Source: DASXAI01 sp963728985
Lineage (GTDB): Bacteria > Actinomycetota > Acidimicrobiia > Acidimicrobiales > Ilumatobacteraceae
Direction of reading: 5' to 3'
DNA length: 64,000 nucleotides
NCBI GenBank assembly: GCA_963728985.1
Contig: CAVSME010000008.1
Coordinates: forward strand, 124,001 to 188,000
Position numbers and translations under genes: made by a program. Every line of letters begins with the position of its first letter. The first letter of the stretch is position 1. A model generated the notes under the pieces. That model had not been told where the DNA came from, made no database searches, and worked only from the letters and a program-made list of their open reading frames with translations. Shown here in pieces: positions 43,037 to 51,538 of this stretch.

Positions 43037-44456
43037 TCACGGGTGGGCGCGCTGGTGCCAGCGCAGCATGCTGCGGTGGTGGGTGGGGTTGGGGGCGCCC
43101 ACGAACCGCAGGGCGACCACGAGGCCGGCGGCGGCCAGAGCGGCGTCCACCCGGAACGCCCGACTGATCCCGACGGCCAGCGAGGACGCCGACGCCACGA
43201 TGGCGGTGTTGAGGCCGAGGCCGATCGCCCCACCGGCGATCTGGCACATGTAGACGATGCCGCCGGCCAGGCTGGAGCGTGACGGGTCGAGCGAGGTGAT
43301 GGCCACCGTGGTGATCGACGAGTAGAAGAGGCCCACGCCGATGCCGAGCACGATCATGCCCGGCACGAGCGACACGTAGCTCGAGCCGTCCTCGATGAAC
43401 GACAGCACGAAGATGCCGATGCCCAGGCACGCCGCGCCCACACCGACGATGAGCCGGGCACCGAGGCGGTCGTAGAGCGATCCGGCGACGAACGACGTCA
43501 CGGCGAACATGCCCATCATGGGCAGGAGCCCGGCGCCCGAGCGCACGGCGGAGTAGCCGAGCGCGCTCGTCATGAACTGCGGCAGGTACAGCAACGCCGA
43601 GAAGAAGATGGCCGACATCATGAGCACGGACAGGCTGGCCCCGGCGAACGTGCGGTTGCGCAGGACGTCACGGGGCACCAGGGCGGCGTCGCCCTGGCGG
43701 GCTTCGACGACGGCGAAGACCACGAGTAGCCCCACCGCCAGCGCGAACAACGCGAGGATGCCGGGGCTGGCGAAGCCCGCGTCGGTGCCTTGGTCGAGAG
43801 CCAGGAGCAGTGACACCACCCCGACCGACAGCGCCGCCACGCCGAGATAGTCGATGCGAGGCTCGCCGGCGTCGGCTCGGCTCTCGGTCACCTCCCGTTG
43901 CGTCACGAACATGGCGAACGCGGTGATCGGCAGGTTCACCAGGAACACCCACCGCCAGCTGAAGACGTCGGTGAGGAAGCCGCCGAACATCGGCCCTACG
44001 GCGTTGCCGAAGCCGGCGACGCCGAGCACGAGCCCGCCGGCGAGACCGGCCTTGTCGTCGGGCAGGATGGCGTAGGTCATCCCGAGGATGGCCGGCCACA
44101 TCAGCGCCCCGCCGATGCCCATGAACGATCGGCAGGCGATGAGCAGGCCCACGTTCGGGGCCAGGCCACCGAGCAACGAGAAGCCGGCGAAGACAGCCCC
44201 GCCGATGAGGAAGATGCGCTTGCGGCCGAACAGGTCCGCGAGACGCCCGCCGGTGACGATGAGCACGCCGAAGACCGAGCGCGTAGCCGTTGATCACCCA
44301 CTGCGCCGTGGTGATGTCCGTCCCGAGGTCGGCCTCGATCTTGGGGATGGCCACGCTCAGCGCCGTGAAGTCGTTGGCGATGACGAACACGCCCAGCGCC
44401 ATCGCCACCAGCGCCAGCACCGTGCCCCGGCCCAGCTGCGACCCGGTCGTGCTCAC
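43037..44456 (-). CDS. MFS drug/proton antiporter (DHA2, 14-helix type), one-base frameshift
   Basis: From GTG 44456 (GGGGGAGC upstream): VLALVAMALGVFVIANDFTA, LGTDITTAQWVINGYAL. One extra base near 44278 then throws the frame; the following frame goes on VFGVLIVTGGRLADLFGRKR and covers the remaining helices down to 43037. The total of 1420 nt is one over a multiple of three. Motif A (GRLADLFGRKR) and motif C-like glycines (LVLGVAGFGNAVGPMFGG) are intact. It would export small molecules at the cost of the proton gradient if read in frame. Confidence 0.85.
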
Positions 44457-44528
44457 TGCTCGCTCCCCCTTCCGAGCGCCGCTCCCGCTCGTCCGGCGTA
44501 TTGAAGCGCGTTTGCGGGGTGAGTGCCC

Positions 44529-44600
44529 CTACCGGGCCCCGATCGCCTGCAGGGCCCAGCCGTTCCCGTCGGGGTGGGAGAAGAACACGAACCGCCCCCA
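44529..44600 (-). pseudogene. C-terminal scrap of a glyoxalase/VOC protein
   Basis: The frame reads WGRFVFFSHPDGNGWALQAI, then GAR and a stop: the unmistakable end of glyoxalase-type proteins (F-x-DPDGN-x-W-x-LQ). The rest of the gene is not present upstream in any frame I can read. Nothing else is recognised between 44457 and 44759. Confidence 0.5.
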
Positions 44601-44759
44601 GGTCGAAGGCCGGGGCGGCGCTGACGGCGACCCCTCGCTCGACGAGCTGGGGGACGCGCCAGTGCCCCGACCGACTCCGAGGTCAGCGGGGCACCAGTGT
44701 GTGGGCATTGCGTTGGTTGCCGGTGCTCTACCCATCGGACCGGCGCCGGCAGACGGTCG

Positions 44760-45482
44760 TCACGGAATCGTCATACTCCTGCCAGGGGCCATGGCCTCGA
44801 GCACGACGGCCAGTTCGGCCAGGTCGGGCAGCACGAGGTCGGCGTCGCTGCCCGACAGATCGTCGTAGGCATGGGCGCCCGTCCCCACGAGCAGGCAGCG
44901 CACGCCGGCGGCGCGGGCGGCCACCAGGTCGCGCGGCGTGTCCCCGATCACCCACACCCGCTCCCGATCGACGGCGGCGCCGGTGGCCGTCACCCTCGTG
45001 ATGGCCAGCTCGACCAGCGCGGCGCGGTCGGTGTGCTCGTCGCTGCCGTACGCGCCGCACTCGAGTCGCAGCCGCTCGACGAGGCGCGCCGCCGCCAACT
45101 TCTGGCGCGCCACCACCTCGATGTTGCCGGTCACCACGGTCTGGACCGCCCCCGGGAGGGCGAGCGCGTCCAGCGCCGCGACCACGCCCGGCATGACCTT
45201 CACGGTGGCCAGGAGGTCGGCGTCGAGGGCGGCGTAGCCCCGCACCAGTGCCTCGAGGACGGCAGGCACCAGGGACACGTCGTCCACGCCGACCGCACCG
45301 AGGAGCAGCGTGGCGATGTCCGGGTCGGTGCGCCCGCCGAAGTCGAGCCGCTCCGGTGTCCATGTCCGGCCCGTGACCTCCTCGACGGCGGCGATGAACG
45401 CCCGTGCGCCGATGCCCGACGACCGCATCAGCGTGCCGTCGATGTCCCATAGGACGACGAGCGGCGGCTCGGGCGCCGTCAC
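44760..45482 (-). CDS. HAD-superfamily phosphohydrolase
   Basis: 240 residues. Motif I VVLWDIDGTLMRSSGIGA, motif II VVTGNIEV, Lys/motif III around SDEHTDRAALVELAI and motif IV VWVIGDTPRDLVAARAAG. A phosphoglycolate-phosphatase-like cap lies after motif I. GTG 45482 overlaps the esterase stop (GTGA), so it is the last of a three-gene set with DUF5655 and the esterase. Substrate unknown. Confidence 0.9.
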   Translation of the reverse strand: MTAPEPPLVVLWDIDGTLMRSSGIGARAFIAAVEEVTGRTWTPERLDFGGRTDPDIATLLLGAVGVDDVSLVPAVLEALVRGYAALDADLLATVKVMPGVVAALDALALPGAVQTVVTGNIEVVARQKLAAARLVERLRLECGAYGSDEHTDRAALVELAITRVTATGAAVDRERVWVIGDTPRDLVAARAAGVRCLLVGTGAHAYDDLSGSDADLVLPDLAELAVVLEAMAPGRSMTIP

Positions 45483-46708
45483 ACCAACGCTTGGTGCACG
45501 AGCACCTTGAGCTGGGAGCGCAGCGGGTGGGTGCTCGACGGCAGCAGTTGCGTGAGGAACACGGCGGTGATGTCCTCGATCGGGTCCACCCAGAACGCGG
45601 TGCTGGCGGCGCCGCCCCAGCCGAACTCACCCCGCGAGCCGGGCACCTTGGCCTTGACCGGATCGACCGTGACCGACACGCCGAGGCCGAAGCCCACGCC
45701 GTCGAACGCCGTTTCGGCGAACAACGGCCGGCCGAAGGCGGTGAGGTCGGCCCCGTCGGGCAGGTGGTTCGAGGCCATGTAGCGCACGGTGCGCGAGCCG
45801 AGCAGCCGCACCCCGTCGATCTCGCCCCGGCCCGCCAGCATCTGGGCGAAGCGGTGGTAGTCGGCCGCCGTCGTGACCAGGCCGCCGCCACCGGACAAGT
45901 ACGTGGGGGGCTCGAGCGCGTTGCGACCCATCGAATCGAGGCGCCGGGCCTCCAACGTGCCCGGCTCCGGCGTGTACAGCGCCGCCAGCCGGCCGTGCTC
46001 GGCCTCCGGCACGAAGAAGCCGGTGTCGACCATGCCGAGCGGCCCGAAGATGCGTTCGGCGAAGAACTGATCGAGCGGCATGCCCGACGCCACCTCCACC
46101 ACGCGGCCGAGGACGTCGGTGGCGTGGCTGTAGGCCCACTCGGCGCCCGGCTGGAACAGGAGGGGCAGGGCGGCCAGGTGGTCGCAGACGGCGGCGAGGT
46201 CGGCGCCCTCGGGCACACCCCACTCGAACCCGGCCCGGCGGTACAGCTCGTCGACGGCGTGGGAGGCGACGAACCCGTAGGTCAGCCCACTCGTGTGGGT
46301 GAGGAGGTGCCAGATCGCCATCGGCTCCACGATGGGGTCGGTGACCGGCTTGAGGAACGTCCCGCTGCGCCAGACGCGGGCGTCGGCGAAGGCGGGGATG
46401 TACTTCGAGACCGGATCCTTCAGCTCGAACACACCCTCCTCCCACAGCATGAGCGCGGCGACGGAGGTGATCGGCTTGGTCATCGAGTAGGCCCGGAAGA
46501 TCGTGTCGAGCTCGATCGGCGCCCCCGCCTCCATGTCGCGCTGCCCGCACGTCTCGACCAGCACGACCTGGCCGTCTCGGGCCACGACGAGCGTCCACCC
46601 CGGCAGCAGGCCGTCGTCCACGTAGCGCCGCAGCCGGGCGCCGATCCGTTGCAGGCGACTCGCATCGAACCCCGCCTCTTGCGCTTCGACCTCGACCTTC
46701 AGCTCCAT
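45479..46708 (-). CDS. Serine hydrolase, class C beta-lactamase/EstB type
   Basis: 409 residues. S-x-x-K in FRAYSMTKPITSVAA, Y-x-N-type motif in AEWAYSHATDVLGRVVEVAS and WGGAAST near the C-terminus in place of KTG. It matches EstB-like esterases rather than true beta-lactamases. No signal peptide: cytosolic. ATG 46708 has GAGGAGGC upstream. The coupled HAD gene shares its stop region. Confidence 0.92.
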   Translation of the reverse strand: MELKVEVEAQEAGFDASRLQRIGARLRRYVDDGLLPGWTLVVARDGQVVLVETCGQRDMEAGAPIELDTIFRAYSMTKPITSVAALMLWEEGVFELKDPVSKYIPAFADARVWRSGTFLKPVTDPIVEPMAIWHLLTHTSGLTYGFVASHAVDELYRRAGFEWGVPEGADLAAVCDHLAALPLLFQPGAEWAYSHATDVLGRVVEVASGMPLDQFFAERIFGPLGMVDTGFFVPEAEHGRLAALYTPEPGTLEARRLDSMGRNALEPPTYLSGGGGLVTTAADYHRFAQMLAGRGEIDGVRLLGSRTVRYMASNHLPDGADLTAFGRPLFAETAFDGVGFGLGVSVTVDPVKAKVPGSRGEFGWGGAASTAFWVDPIEDITAVFLTQLLPSSTHPLRSQLKVLVHQALV

Positions 46709-46749
46709 GGGAGCCTCCTCTCGACCGTGGCAGCGTAGAGGCGCCCGTC

Positions 46750-47169
46750 TCACGCCTCGAAGTACGACTCGGTGAGCCAGGCCCGCACGTCGTCGTCGAC
46801 GTCGGCCGGGGTGTGCAGCCGCACGACGTGGTGGGTGCGCCGGGCGGAGCCGGCCATCCGCCTGGTGATCTTGGGGTCGGTCACCACCCGGCTGAGGGCG
46901 AACGACAGGGACACCCAGCGCACCATGGGGCGCAGCTCGGCGAAGGGCCGGTCGCGCTTCAGGAAGATCCCCACCGACACCGGCTCGACGTGCACGGGTC
47001 CGAGCGTCTCCAGGTGGGCCAGCACGGCCTCGAACACCGGCCGCTCGTGGGCTGGGCCGGTGGCGAAGTATTCCTCGAGTGCCATCGCCGGTTCGCACTC
47101 GTGCGACTGGCCGTCCCGGCTGAACAGGCGGCGGCACGACGGGCACGTCCATCCCGGCACGGCGCCCAT
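46750..47169 (-). CDS. DUF5655 protein with N-terminal zinc finger
   Basis: 139 residues: WTCPSCRRLFSRDGQSHEC (C-x2-C ... H-x-C finger), EEYFATGPAHERPVFEAVLA, GPVHVEPVSVGIFLKRDRPF, then VRLHTPADVDDDVRAWLTES. The DUF5655 core binds an unknown ligand; the finger is a usual N-terminal addition. It precedes the esterase by 41 nt and may head the operon. It is divergent from the ATP-grasp gene 52 bp away. Confidence 0.85.
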   Translation of the reverse strand: MGAVPGWTCPSCRRLFSRDGQSHECEPAMALEEYFATGPAHERPVFEAVLAHLETLGPVHVEPVSVGIFLKRDRPFAELRPMVRWVSLSFALSRVVTDPKITRRMAGSARRTHHVVRLHTPADVDDDVRAWLTESYFEA

Positions 47170-47221
47170 GATCGCGGGAAATCCCGGTCACCGGCGGCCG
47201 GGCCATCGCTACCGTCGGCCC

Positions 47222-48610
47222 ATGGAGCGGCCTGACTACCTCGCGCTGCTGCGACCCCTGATCGCCGGGCGCCGGGTCATCCTCGCCGGCGGCGTGGTCG
47301 CCGCCTCCACCCCCGTCGCCGAGCTGATCCACCGCCTCGGCGCCGAGGCCATCCTCATCGTCGGCACGGAAGGGATGGGCGCTGGGCCGCCGCCGGCGCC
47401 GGAGGTGGCGAGCTGGGTGGCCGCCGAACTGCCGCCCATGCCGTCCATCGTCGCCATGATCCGCGCCGGCAACCGGCTGCTGGCCGAGCCCCCGCCGGAG
47501 TTCCGGCGCGCCGTCGAGGAGTTCGATCCTGCGGGCACGGCCCTCGTCATCGGGACGTTCCTGAACGAGGCGCCGCAGTTGCTGGGGCGGCCGTTCCTCG
47601 CTCACCGCCGCGCCGCGTGGGTGGCGCTCGACGACAAGACCATCGTGGACGCCCTGTGGGACGAGGTCGGCGTCGCTCGCGCTCCCTCGGCGGTCGTGCC
47701 GCTCGCCGGTGATGCCGCCCGCGCCGCCGCCGCCGAGCTGGACGCCGGTTCCGGCACGGTGTGGGCGGCCGACTCGTCCGAGGGTTGGCACGGTGGGGCG
47801 GACGGGCTCCGATGGGTGCGGGGCGCCCCCGACGTCGACGATGCCGTGCGGGCCTTCGCCGGCCGGGCCCGGCACGTGCGCATCATGCCGTTCCTCCAGG
47901 GCGTGCCGTGCAGCATCCACGGCATCGTCTACGCCGACGACGTCATCGCGTTGCGCCCGGTCGAGCAGATCACCCTTCGCCGCGCCGACCAGCCGACCTT
48001 CTTCTACGCCGGCTGCGCCACGTTCTACGACCCACCGGAACCCGTCCGCGAGTCGATGCGGGCCATGGCTCGGCGCGTCGGTGACCACCTTCGCGACCGC
48101 GTGGACTTCCGCGGTGCGTTCACGATCGACGGCGTCATCGCCGCCGACGGCTTCCGCCCGACCGAGCTCAACCCGCGCTCGGGGGCCGGCCTCCTGGTGC
48201 TCGAGCGCGGGCAGCCGGAGGTGCCGTTGTCGCTGCTGCTCGAGTTCCTCGTCGGCGGGCACGACCTGGGGTACGACCCGCGGGAGCTGGAGTGCACGCT
48301 CGTCGAGGGCGCCGATGCCCACCGCGGCGGTGGAACGTGGCACGGCGTTGCCGCGACCGTTCCCGAGACGTCGGAGCGCGAGGTGATCGGTGGTCCGGAC
48401 GGGTGGCGCTGGGCCGCCGGGGCCGACACGGCCACCGGTGAGGTCAGCGCCGGCCCCAGCAGCATGGGCGGCTTCGTGCGCCTGCGCGCCTTCGGCCACG
48501 ACACGGCGACCGGCCCGTCGTTCGGTCCCGCGGCGGTGGCCTTCTGGGCCTTCGCCGATCGCGCGCTGGGCACCGACGTGGGTCCGCTGGAGCCCGCCGT
48601 CCCGAGCTGA
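47222..48610 (+). CDS. ATP-grasp domain protein of unknown substrate
   Basis: 462 residues. An N-terminal Rossmann-like part (GRRVILAGGVVAASTPVAEL) precedes an ATP-grasp core: DDKTIVDALWDEVGVARAPS, FLQGVPCSIHGIVYADDVIA, FRGAFTIDGVIAADGFRPTE and LNPRSGAGL (Mg-binding N-x-R). This is an amide- or peptide-type ligase architecture (carboxylate activated by ATP). No peptide precursor or amino-acid biosynthetic gene is adjacent, so the product is unknown. ATG 47222 is the start. Confidence 0.85.
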   Translation: MERPDYLALLRPLIAGRRVILAGGVVAASTPVAELIHRLGAEAILIVGTEGMGAGPPPAPEVASWVAAELPPMPSIVAMIRAGNRLLAEPPPEFRRAVEEFDPAGTALVIGTFLNEAPQLLGRPFLAHRRAAWVALDDKTIVDALWDEVGVARAPSAVVPLAGDAARAAAAELDAGSGTVWAADSSEGWHGGADGLRWVRGAPDVDDAVRAFAGRARHVRIMPFLQGVPCSIHGIVYADDVIALRPVEQITLRRADQPTFFYAGCATFYDPPEPVRESMRAMARRVGDHLRDRVDFRGAFTIDGVIAADGFRPTELNPRSGAGLLVLERGQPEVPLSLLLEFLVGGHDLGYDPRELECTLVEGADAHRGGGTWHGVAATVPETSEREVIGGPDGWRWAAGADTATGEVSAGPSSMGGFVRLRAFGHDTATGPSFGPAAVAFWAFADRALGTDVGPLEPAVPS

Positions 48611-48647
48611 GGGCTAGGCGCCCGACGGCCCGGGTAGGTCCGAGGCC

Positions 48648-48722
48648 ATGTACATAGGCGTCGGCACGATCGTGCTCATCCTCATCATCGTGCTCGTGGT
48701 GCTCGCTCTGTCCCGCCGCTAA
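48648..48722 (+). CDS. 24-residue single-membrane-helix peptide
   Basis: Reads MYIGVGTIVLILIIVLVVLA then LSRR and TAA: a perfect membrane helix with a basic end. Peptides of this exact style (MYIG-G-T-hydrophobic run) recur in actinobacterial genomes I recall. GAGG lies just upstream of the ATG. Four bases overlap the end of the convergent gene. Function unknown, possibly a small regulator of a membrane complex. Confidence 0.6.
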   Translation: MYIGVGTIVLILIIVLVVLALSRR

Positions 48723-49402
48723 GAGCCTCTGCTGGCGCGGTCGTAGCCCTCGCTGAAGAAGGCCACGGCGGCGACGACGTCGGGCACGGCGCCGGCCCCG
48801 AGGCTGGCGCCGAAGGGTTCGTTCCAGAAGTCGCCCTTGCGGGCCGTCCACGGCCCCACGTAGAGGTAGGGCTCGGGATGGGCGTCGTCGCCGACGGAAC
48901 CGCCGTAGTTGACCTCGCCGAACGAGAGGGCGAGGTCGAAGTGCTCGGGCCAGAGGGTGGCGTCGGTCGGCTGCTCGTCGCGATGCTGCGCGGCGAAGGC
49001 CCCGAGCGCGTCGGCGACGAGGGCGAACCAGGCCGCGATGGCGGCGGCCGCGTCGGGATCGATCTCGAGCCCGGCGTCCAGATCGAGCGGCGTCGCCGGG
49101 GCGTACGTGCCGGACGGCAAGCCGGGGTGGATGCCGACGAGCGTGCCCGCCGAGCGCAGCGTGGTCACCGGTTCGCGCGTCACCTCGCCGGTCTCGTCGC
49201 GCACGACCAGATCGCCGCCGATGACCTCGATCCAGCGCCCGTCGGTCAGGGGCGTGCCGATGCCGCCGAGGGCGGGCTGCAGGCCGATGCGCCCGACGGC
49301 CCGGTAGCGAGCCGCCGCCAGGACGTGCTCGGCCACGATGTGCAGCGCGTCGCGCGTCTCGGCGAAGCGGGGCGGCAGGGGGCTCCAGGGGGCGGCGGGC
49401 AT
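48719..49402 (-). CDS. Hypothetical protein
   Basis: 227 residues: PPRFAETRDALHIVAEHVLA, YRAVGRIGLQPALGGIGTPL, RWIEVIGGDLVVRDETGEVT, LWPEHFDLALSFGEVNYGGS and YLYVGPWTARKGDFWNEPFG. It looks like a conserved actinobacterial protein of mixed alpha/beta structure; I know no function. ATG 49402 is preferred since everything upstream of it is repeat DNA. It ends against the 24-residue peptide gene. Confidence 0.75.
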   Translation of the reverse strand: MPAAPWSPLPPRFAETRDALHIVAEHVLAAARYRAVGRIGLQPALGGIGTPLTDGRWIEVIGGDLVVRDETGEVTREPVTTLRSAGTLVGIHPGLPSGTYAPATPLDLDAGLEIDPDAAAAIAAWFALVADALGAFAAQHRDEQPTDATLWPEHFDLALSFGEVNYGGSVGDDAHPEPYLYVGPWTARKGDFWNEPFGASLGAGAVPDVVAAVAFFSEGYDRASRGS

Positions 49403-49431
49403 GGCGGCCACCGTACCGGCCACCCCACCCA

Positions 49432-49534
49432 CGCTCGGCGCGGCGGAATCCTGTTCCGATCGGCGTTTGGGTGCCGATTGCCTCGCCTGGCGGGCCGATC
49501 GGCACCCATGACCGAATCGGCACCCAACGTCGCT
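49432..49534. repeat. REP-like palindromic repeat, copy B
   Basis: Nearly identical to copy A (38909-39010), with the inverted repeat GGGTGCCGAT/ATCGGCACCC and the same CCCAACGTCGCT end. It directly abuts the 77-bp tandem array. Confidence 0.8.
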
Positions 49535-49535
49535 T

Positions 49536-49736
49536 GGCCGAGGGATTGTCCGAGCGCAGCGAGTCGGCGCCGAAGAGGCGAGTGCCGCCGCAGTGCGGCG
49601 GCAGGGGCAGGTGGCCGAGGGATTGTCCGAGCGCAGCGAGTCGGCGCCGAAGAGGCGAGTGCCGCCGCAGTGCGGCGGCAGGGGCAGGTGGCCGAGGGAT
49701 TGTCCGAGCGCAGCGAGTCGGCGCCGAAGAGGCGCC
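49536..49736. repeat. 77-bp tandem repeat array, 2.6 copies
   Basis: Units begin GGCCGAGGGATTGTCCGAGC at 49536, 49613 and 49690, exactly 77 bp apart and virtually identical. Each unit contains GTGCCGCCGCAGTGCGGCGGCA, a near-perfect hairpin. The third unit is cut two bases before the stop codon of the histidine-phosphatase gene. An inverted copy occurs at 54636-54709. Confidence 0.85.
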
Positions 49737-49737
49737 G

Positions 49738-50322
49738 CTAGGACATCGACAGGTGCCAGGTCTCGTTGAAGGAGCGCAGCACGGCGCCCCGGGGGGTGAT
49801 GGCGATGCGGGAGATGGAGGCCTGGTCGAGGTGGGCCCGCCAGGCCGTCTCGGCGTCGGCGTGCAGCACCCACGACACCGCCGCCTTGATCGGGGACACG
49901 TGGCTGACGACGGCGATGTCGATGTCGGCCGCCGCCGTCACCAGCTCCTGCATCGCCTCGGCCACCCGCTCCCCCATCTGCACGAGCGACTCCCCGCCCA
50001 TCGGCACGAACGAGGTGTCGACCCGCCAGCGCTCCCACAGCTCGGTGGCCGCGGCCGTGCCGAGCTCCACGCCGTCGTAGACGCCGTAGTCGACCTCGAT
50101 CCACCGGTCGTCGACCTCGACGGGCGGGCCGATGTACTCCGCGGTCTCCCGGGCCCGCAGCAACGGGCTGGCGATGACGCGGTCGATGCCCTTCAGGGCG
50201 TCGCCGATGGCCGCCGCCTGGGTGAGGCCGACCTCGTCGAGGGGTGGGTCGAGCCGCCCGACCAGGCGGCCGGCAGCGTTGAACCCGGTACGGCCGTGGC
50301 GGACGAGGATCAGCACGCCCAC
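49738..50322 (-). CDS. Histidine phosphatase (MSMEG_4193-like)
   Basis: 194 residues. LVRHGRTGFN (phospho-accepting His), ASPLLRARETAE (Arg), GGESLVQMGERV and VSHVSPIKAAV (second His) mark a phosphoglycerate-mutase-type phosphatase. Its stop codon lies right against the tandem repeat. It is the last gene of the penicillin-binding-protein run (25 nt after the membrane gene). Substrate unknown; sugar phosphates are usual. Confidence 0.92.
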   Translation of the reverse strand: MGVLILVRHGRTGFNAAGRLVGRLDPPLDEVGLTQAAAIGDALKGIDRVIASPLLRARETAEYIGPPVEVDDRWIEVDYGVYDGVELGTAAATELWERWRVDTSFVPMGGESLVQMGERVAEAMQELVTAAADIDIAVVSHVSPIKAAVSWVLHADAETAWRAHLDQASISRIAITPRGAVLRSFNETWHLSMS

Positions 50323-50347
50323 AGTCGATCACACTCCGGGGCGCCCG

Positions 50348-50830
50348 TTACACGAGGGCGGGGTCGAGATGTCCTGTGCGCCAGAACAGTCGCCGGCGGC
50401 GGGGATCGGCCAGTCCGAAGCGCCGCCACCCCCAGGCCAGGATCAGCAGCCCGGTCACCTCGAACCCCAGGCTGAGCAGGCCCCGGTCGACGGACGGGAG
50501 GGGCTGCTCACCAAGCGTCGATCCGCTGAAGGGCCACCAGAACACGTTGGCGTCACCCCAGGCACCGTCGAACACGAGGTGCAGGAACATCCCGATGGGC
50601 AGGAACAGCCACCGCCGGCGCTGCGCCCGCCGCCCGATCGTGGCCAGCATCACCACGACCAGGACGGCCACGCTGAAGGTGATCGAGTGGGCCACGGCGG
50701 CGCCGCCGAACGGAGCGTCGATCAGGTCAGGGATTATGGCCCCGACGAAGAGCACTCGGTAGTCGATCGCCGGGTCGTGGAAGACGAACCACACGGTGAG
50801 GAACGCCGTTCCCCAGAACCACAGGAGCAC
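50348..50830 (-). CDS. Membrane metal-dependent hydrolase-like protein (YdjM/DUF457-like)
   Basis: 160 residues. A conserved His/Asp pattern in FHDPAIDY, GAIIPDLIDAPFG, VAHSITFSVAVLVVV and MFLHLVFDGAW lies at membrane edges, as in YdjM-type predicted membrane hydrolases. About four helices. GTG 50830 begins directly after the zinc-ribbon gene's stop. No biochemical role is established. Confidence 0.8.
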   Translation of the reverse strand: MLLWFWGTAFLTVWFVFHDPAIDYRVLFVGAIIPDLIDAPFGGAAVAHSITFSVAVLVVVMLATIGRRAQRRRWLFLPIGMFLHLVFDGAWGDANVFWWPFSGSTLGEQPLPSVDRGLLSLGFEVTGLLILAWGWRRFGLADPRRRRLFWRTGHLDPALV

Positions 50831-51538
50831 TCAAACCACCAGGATGCGGCCGCACTGCTCGCACTCGATGATGGCGTCGGGGCGGGCGGCGCGCACCCGC
50901 TCCAGCTCGAGCAGCGGGAGGTCCAGGTTGCAGCCGGTGCACCGGTTCCCGTCGAGGGTGGCCACGGCCACGCCGCCGAACTTCGGGCGCATGCGCTCGT
51001 ACCGGGCGAGGAGCGCCTCGGGGATGGGTGCGGCCGCCTGGACCCGCGCCGCGCCCACGGCCGCCAACTCGGCATCGACGCCGGCCTCGGCGTCGGCCAA
51101 TGCGGCCCGTGCGGCGGTCAGGCGCTCGTCGAGCTGCACCTGCTCGTCGGCCCCCGTCGCCAGCCGTTGGTCGAGCGGCTCCAGCGCCTCCATGAGCTCG
51201 AGCAGGTTGTCTTCCATCGACGACTGCCTGGCCTTCAGGCCGTCGATCTCACCGCTCATGGCCTGCGCCTCGCGGGGAACGCTCGTCGCGGCGAGGCGGC
51301 GCTCGAGGACGCGGCGCTTCTCCTCGGTGACCGCCACCTCCCCCTCGATGCGCTCCTGGTCGGCGGCGAGGCGGTTCTGCTCGGCGCCGGCGCTCGCCAG
51401 CTCGGCCCCCAAGCGAGCGCGCTCACCTTCGAGGCCGGCCACGAGGGCGCGCTCGGGCAGCGTGGCCCGGCGATGGCGAAGCTGGTCCGCGGCCGTGTCC
51501 TGCTGCTGCAACACGAGCAGCGCGTGCAGATCAGCCAT
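50831..51538 (-). CDS. Coiled-coil protein with C-terminal C4 zinc ribbon (zf-RING_7/CdsZ-like)
   Basis: 235 residues. A long antiparallel coiled coil (residues about 5-170: DTAADQLRHRRATLPERAL to LTAARAALADAEAG) ends in the ribbon CTGCNLDLPLLELERVR ... IIECEQCGRILVV. This is the actinobacterial RNase-H-neighbouring family, thought to bind nucleic acid or act as a scaffold. ATG 51538 abuts the penicillin-binding-protein stop. Confidence 0.92.
   Translation of the reverse strand: MADLHALLVLQQQDTAADQLRHRRATLPERALVAGLEGERARLGAELASAGAEQNRLAADQERIEGEVAVTEEKRRVLERRLAATSVPREAQAMSGEIDGLKARQSSMEDNLLELMEALEPLDQRLATGADEQVQLDERLTAARAALADAEAGVDAELAAVGAARVQAAAPIPEALLARYERMRPKFGGVAVATLDGNRCTGCNLDLPLLELERVRAARPDAIIECEQCGRILVV

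Noticed and set aside
46709..48499. N-terminal extension making a 1006-residue serine hydrolase
   Set aside because: The extension is antisense to the ATP-grasp gene; the family start is at ATG 46708 with a good ribosome site.
49536..49736. Tandem repeats as a CRISPR array
   Set aside because: The 77-bp units are contiguous and identical with no variable spacers, and no cas genes are near.
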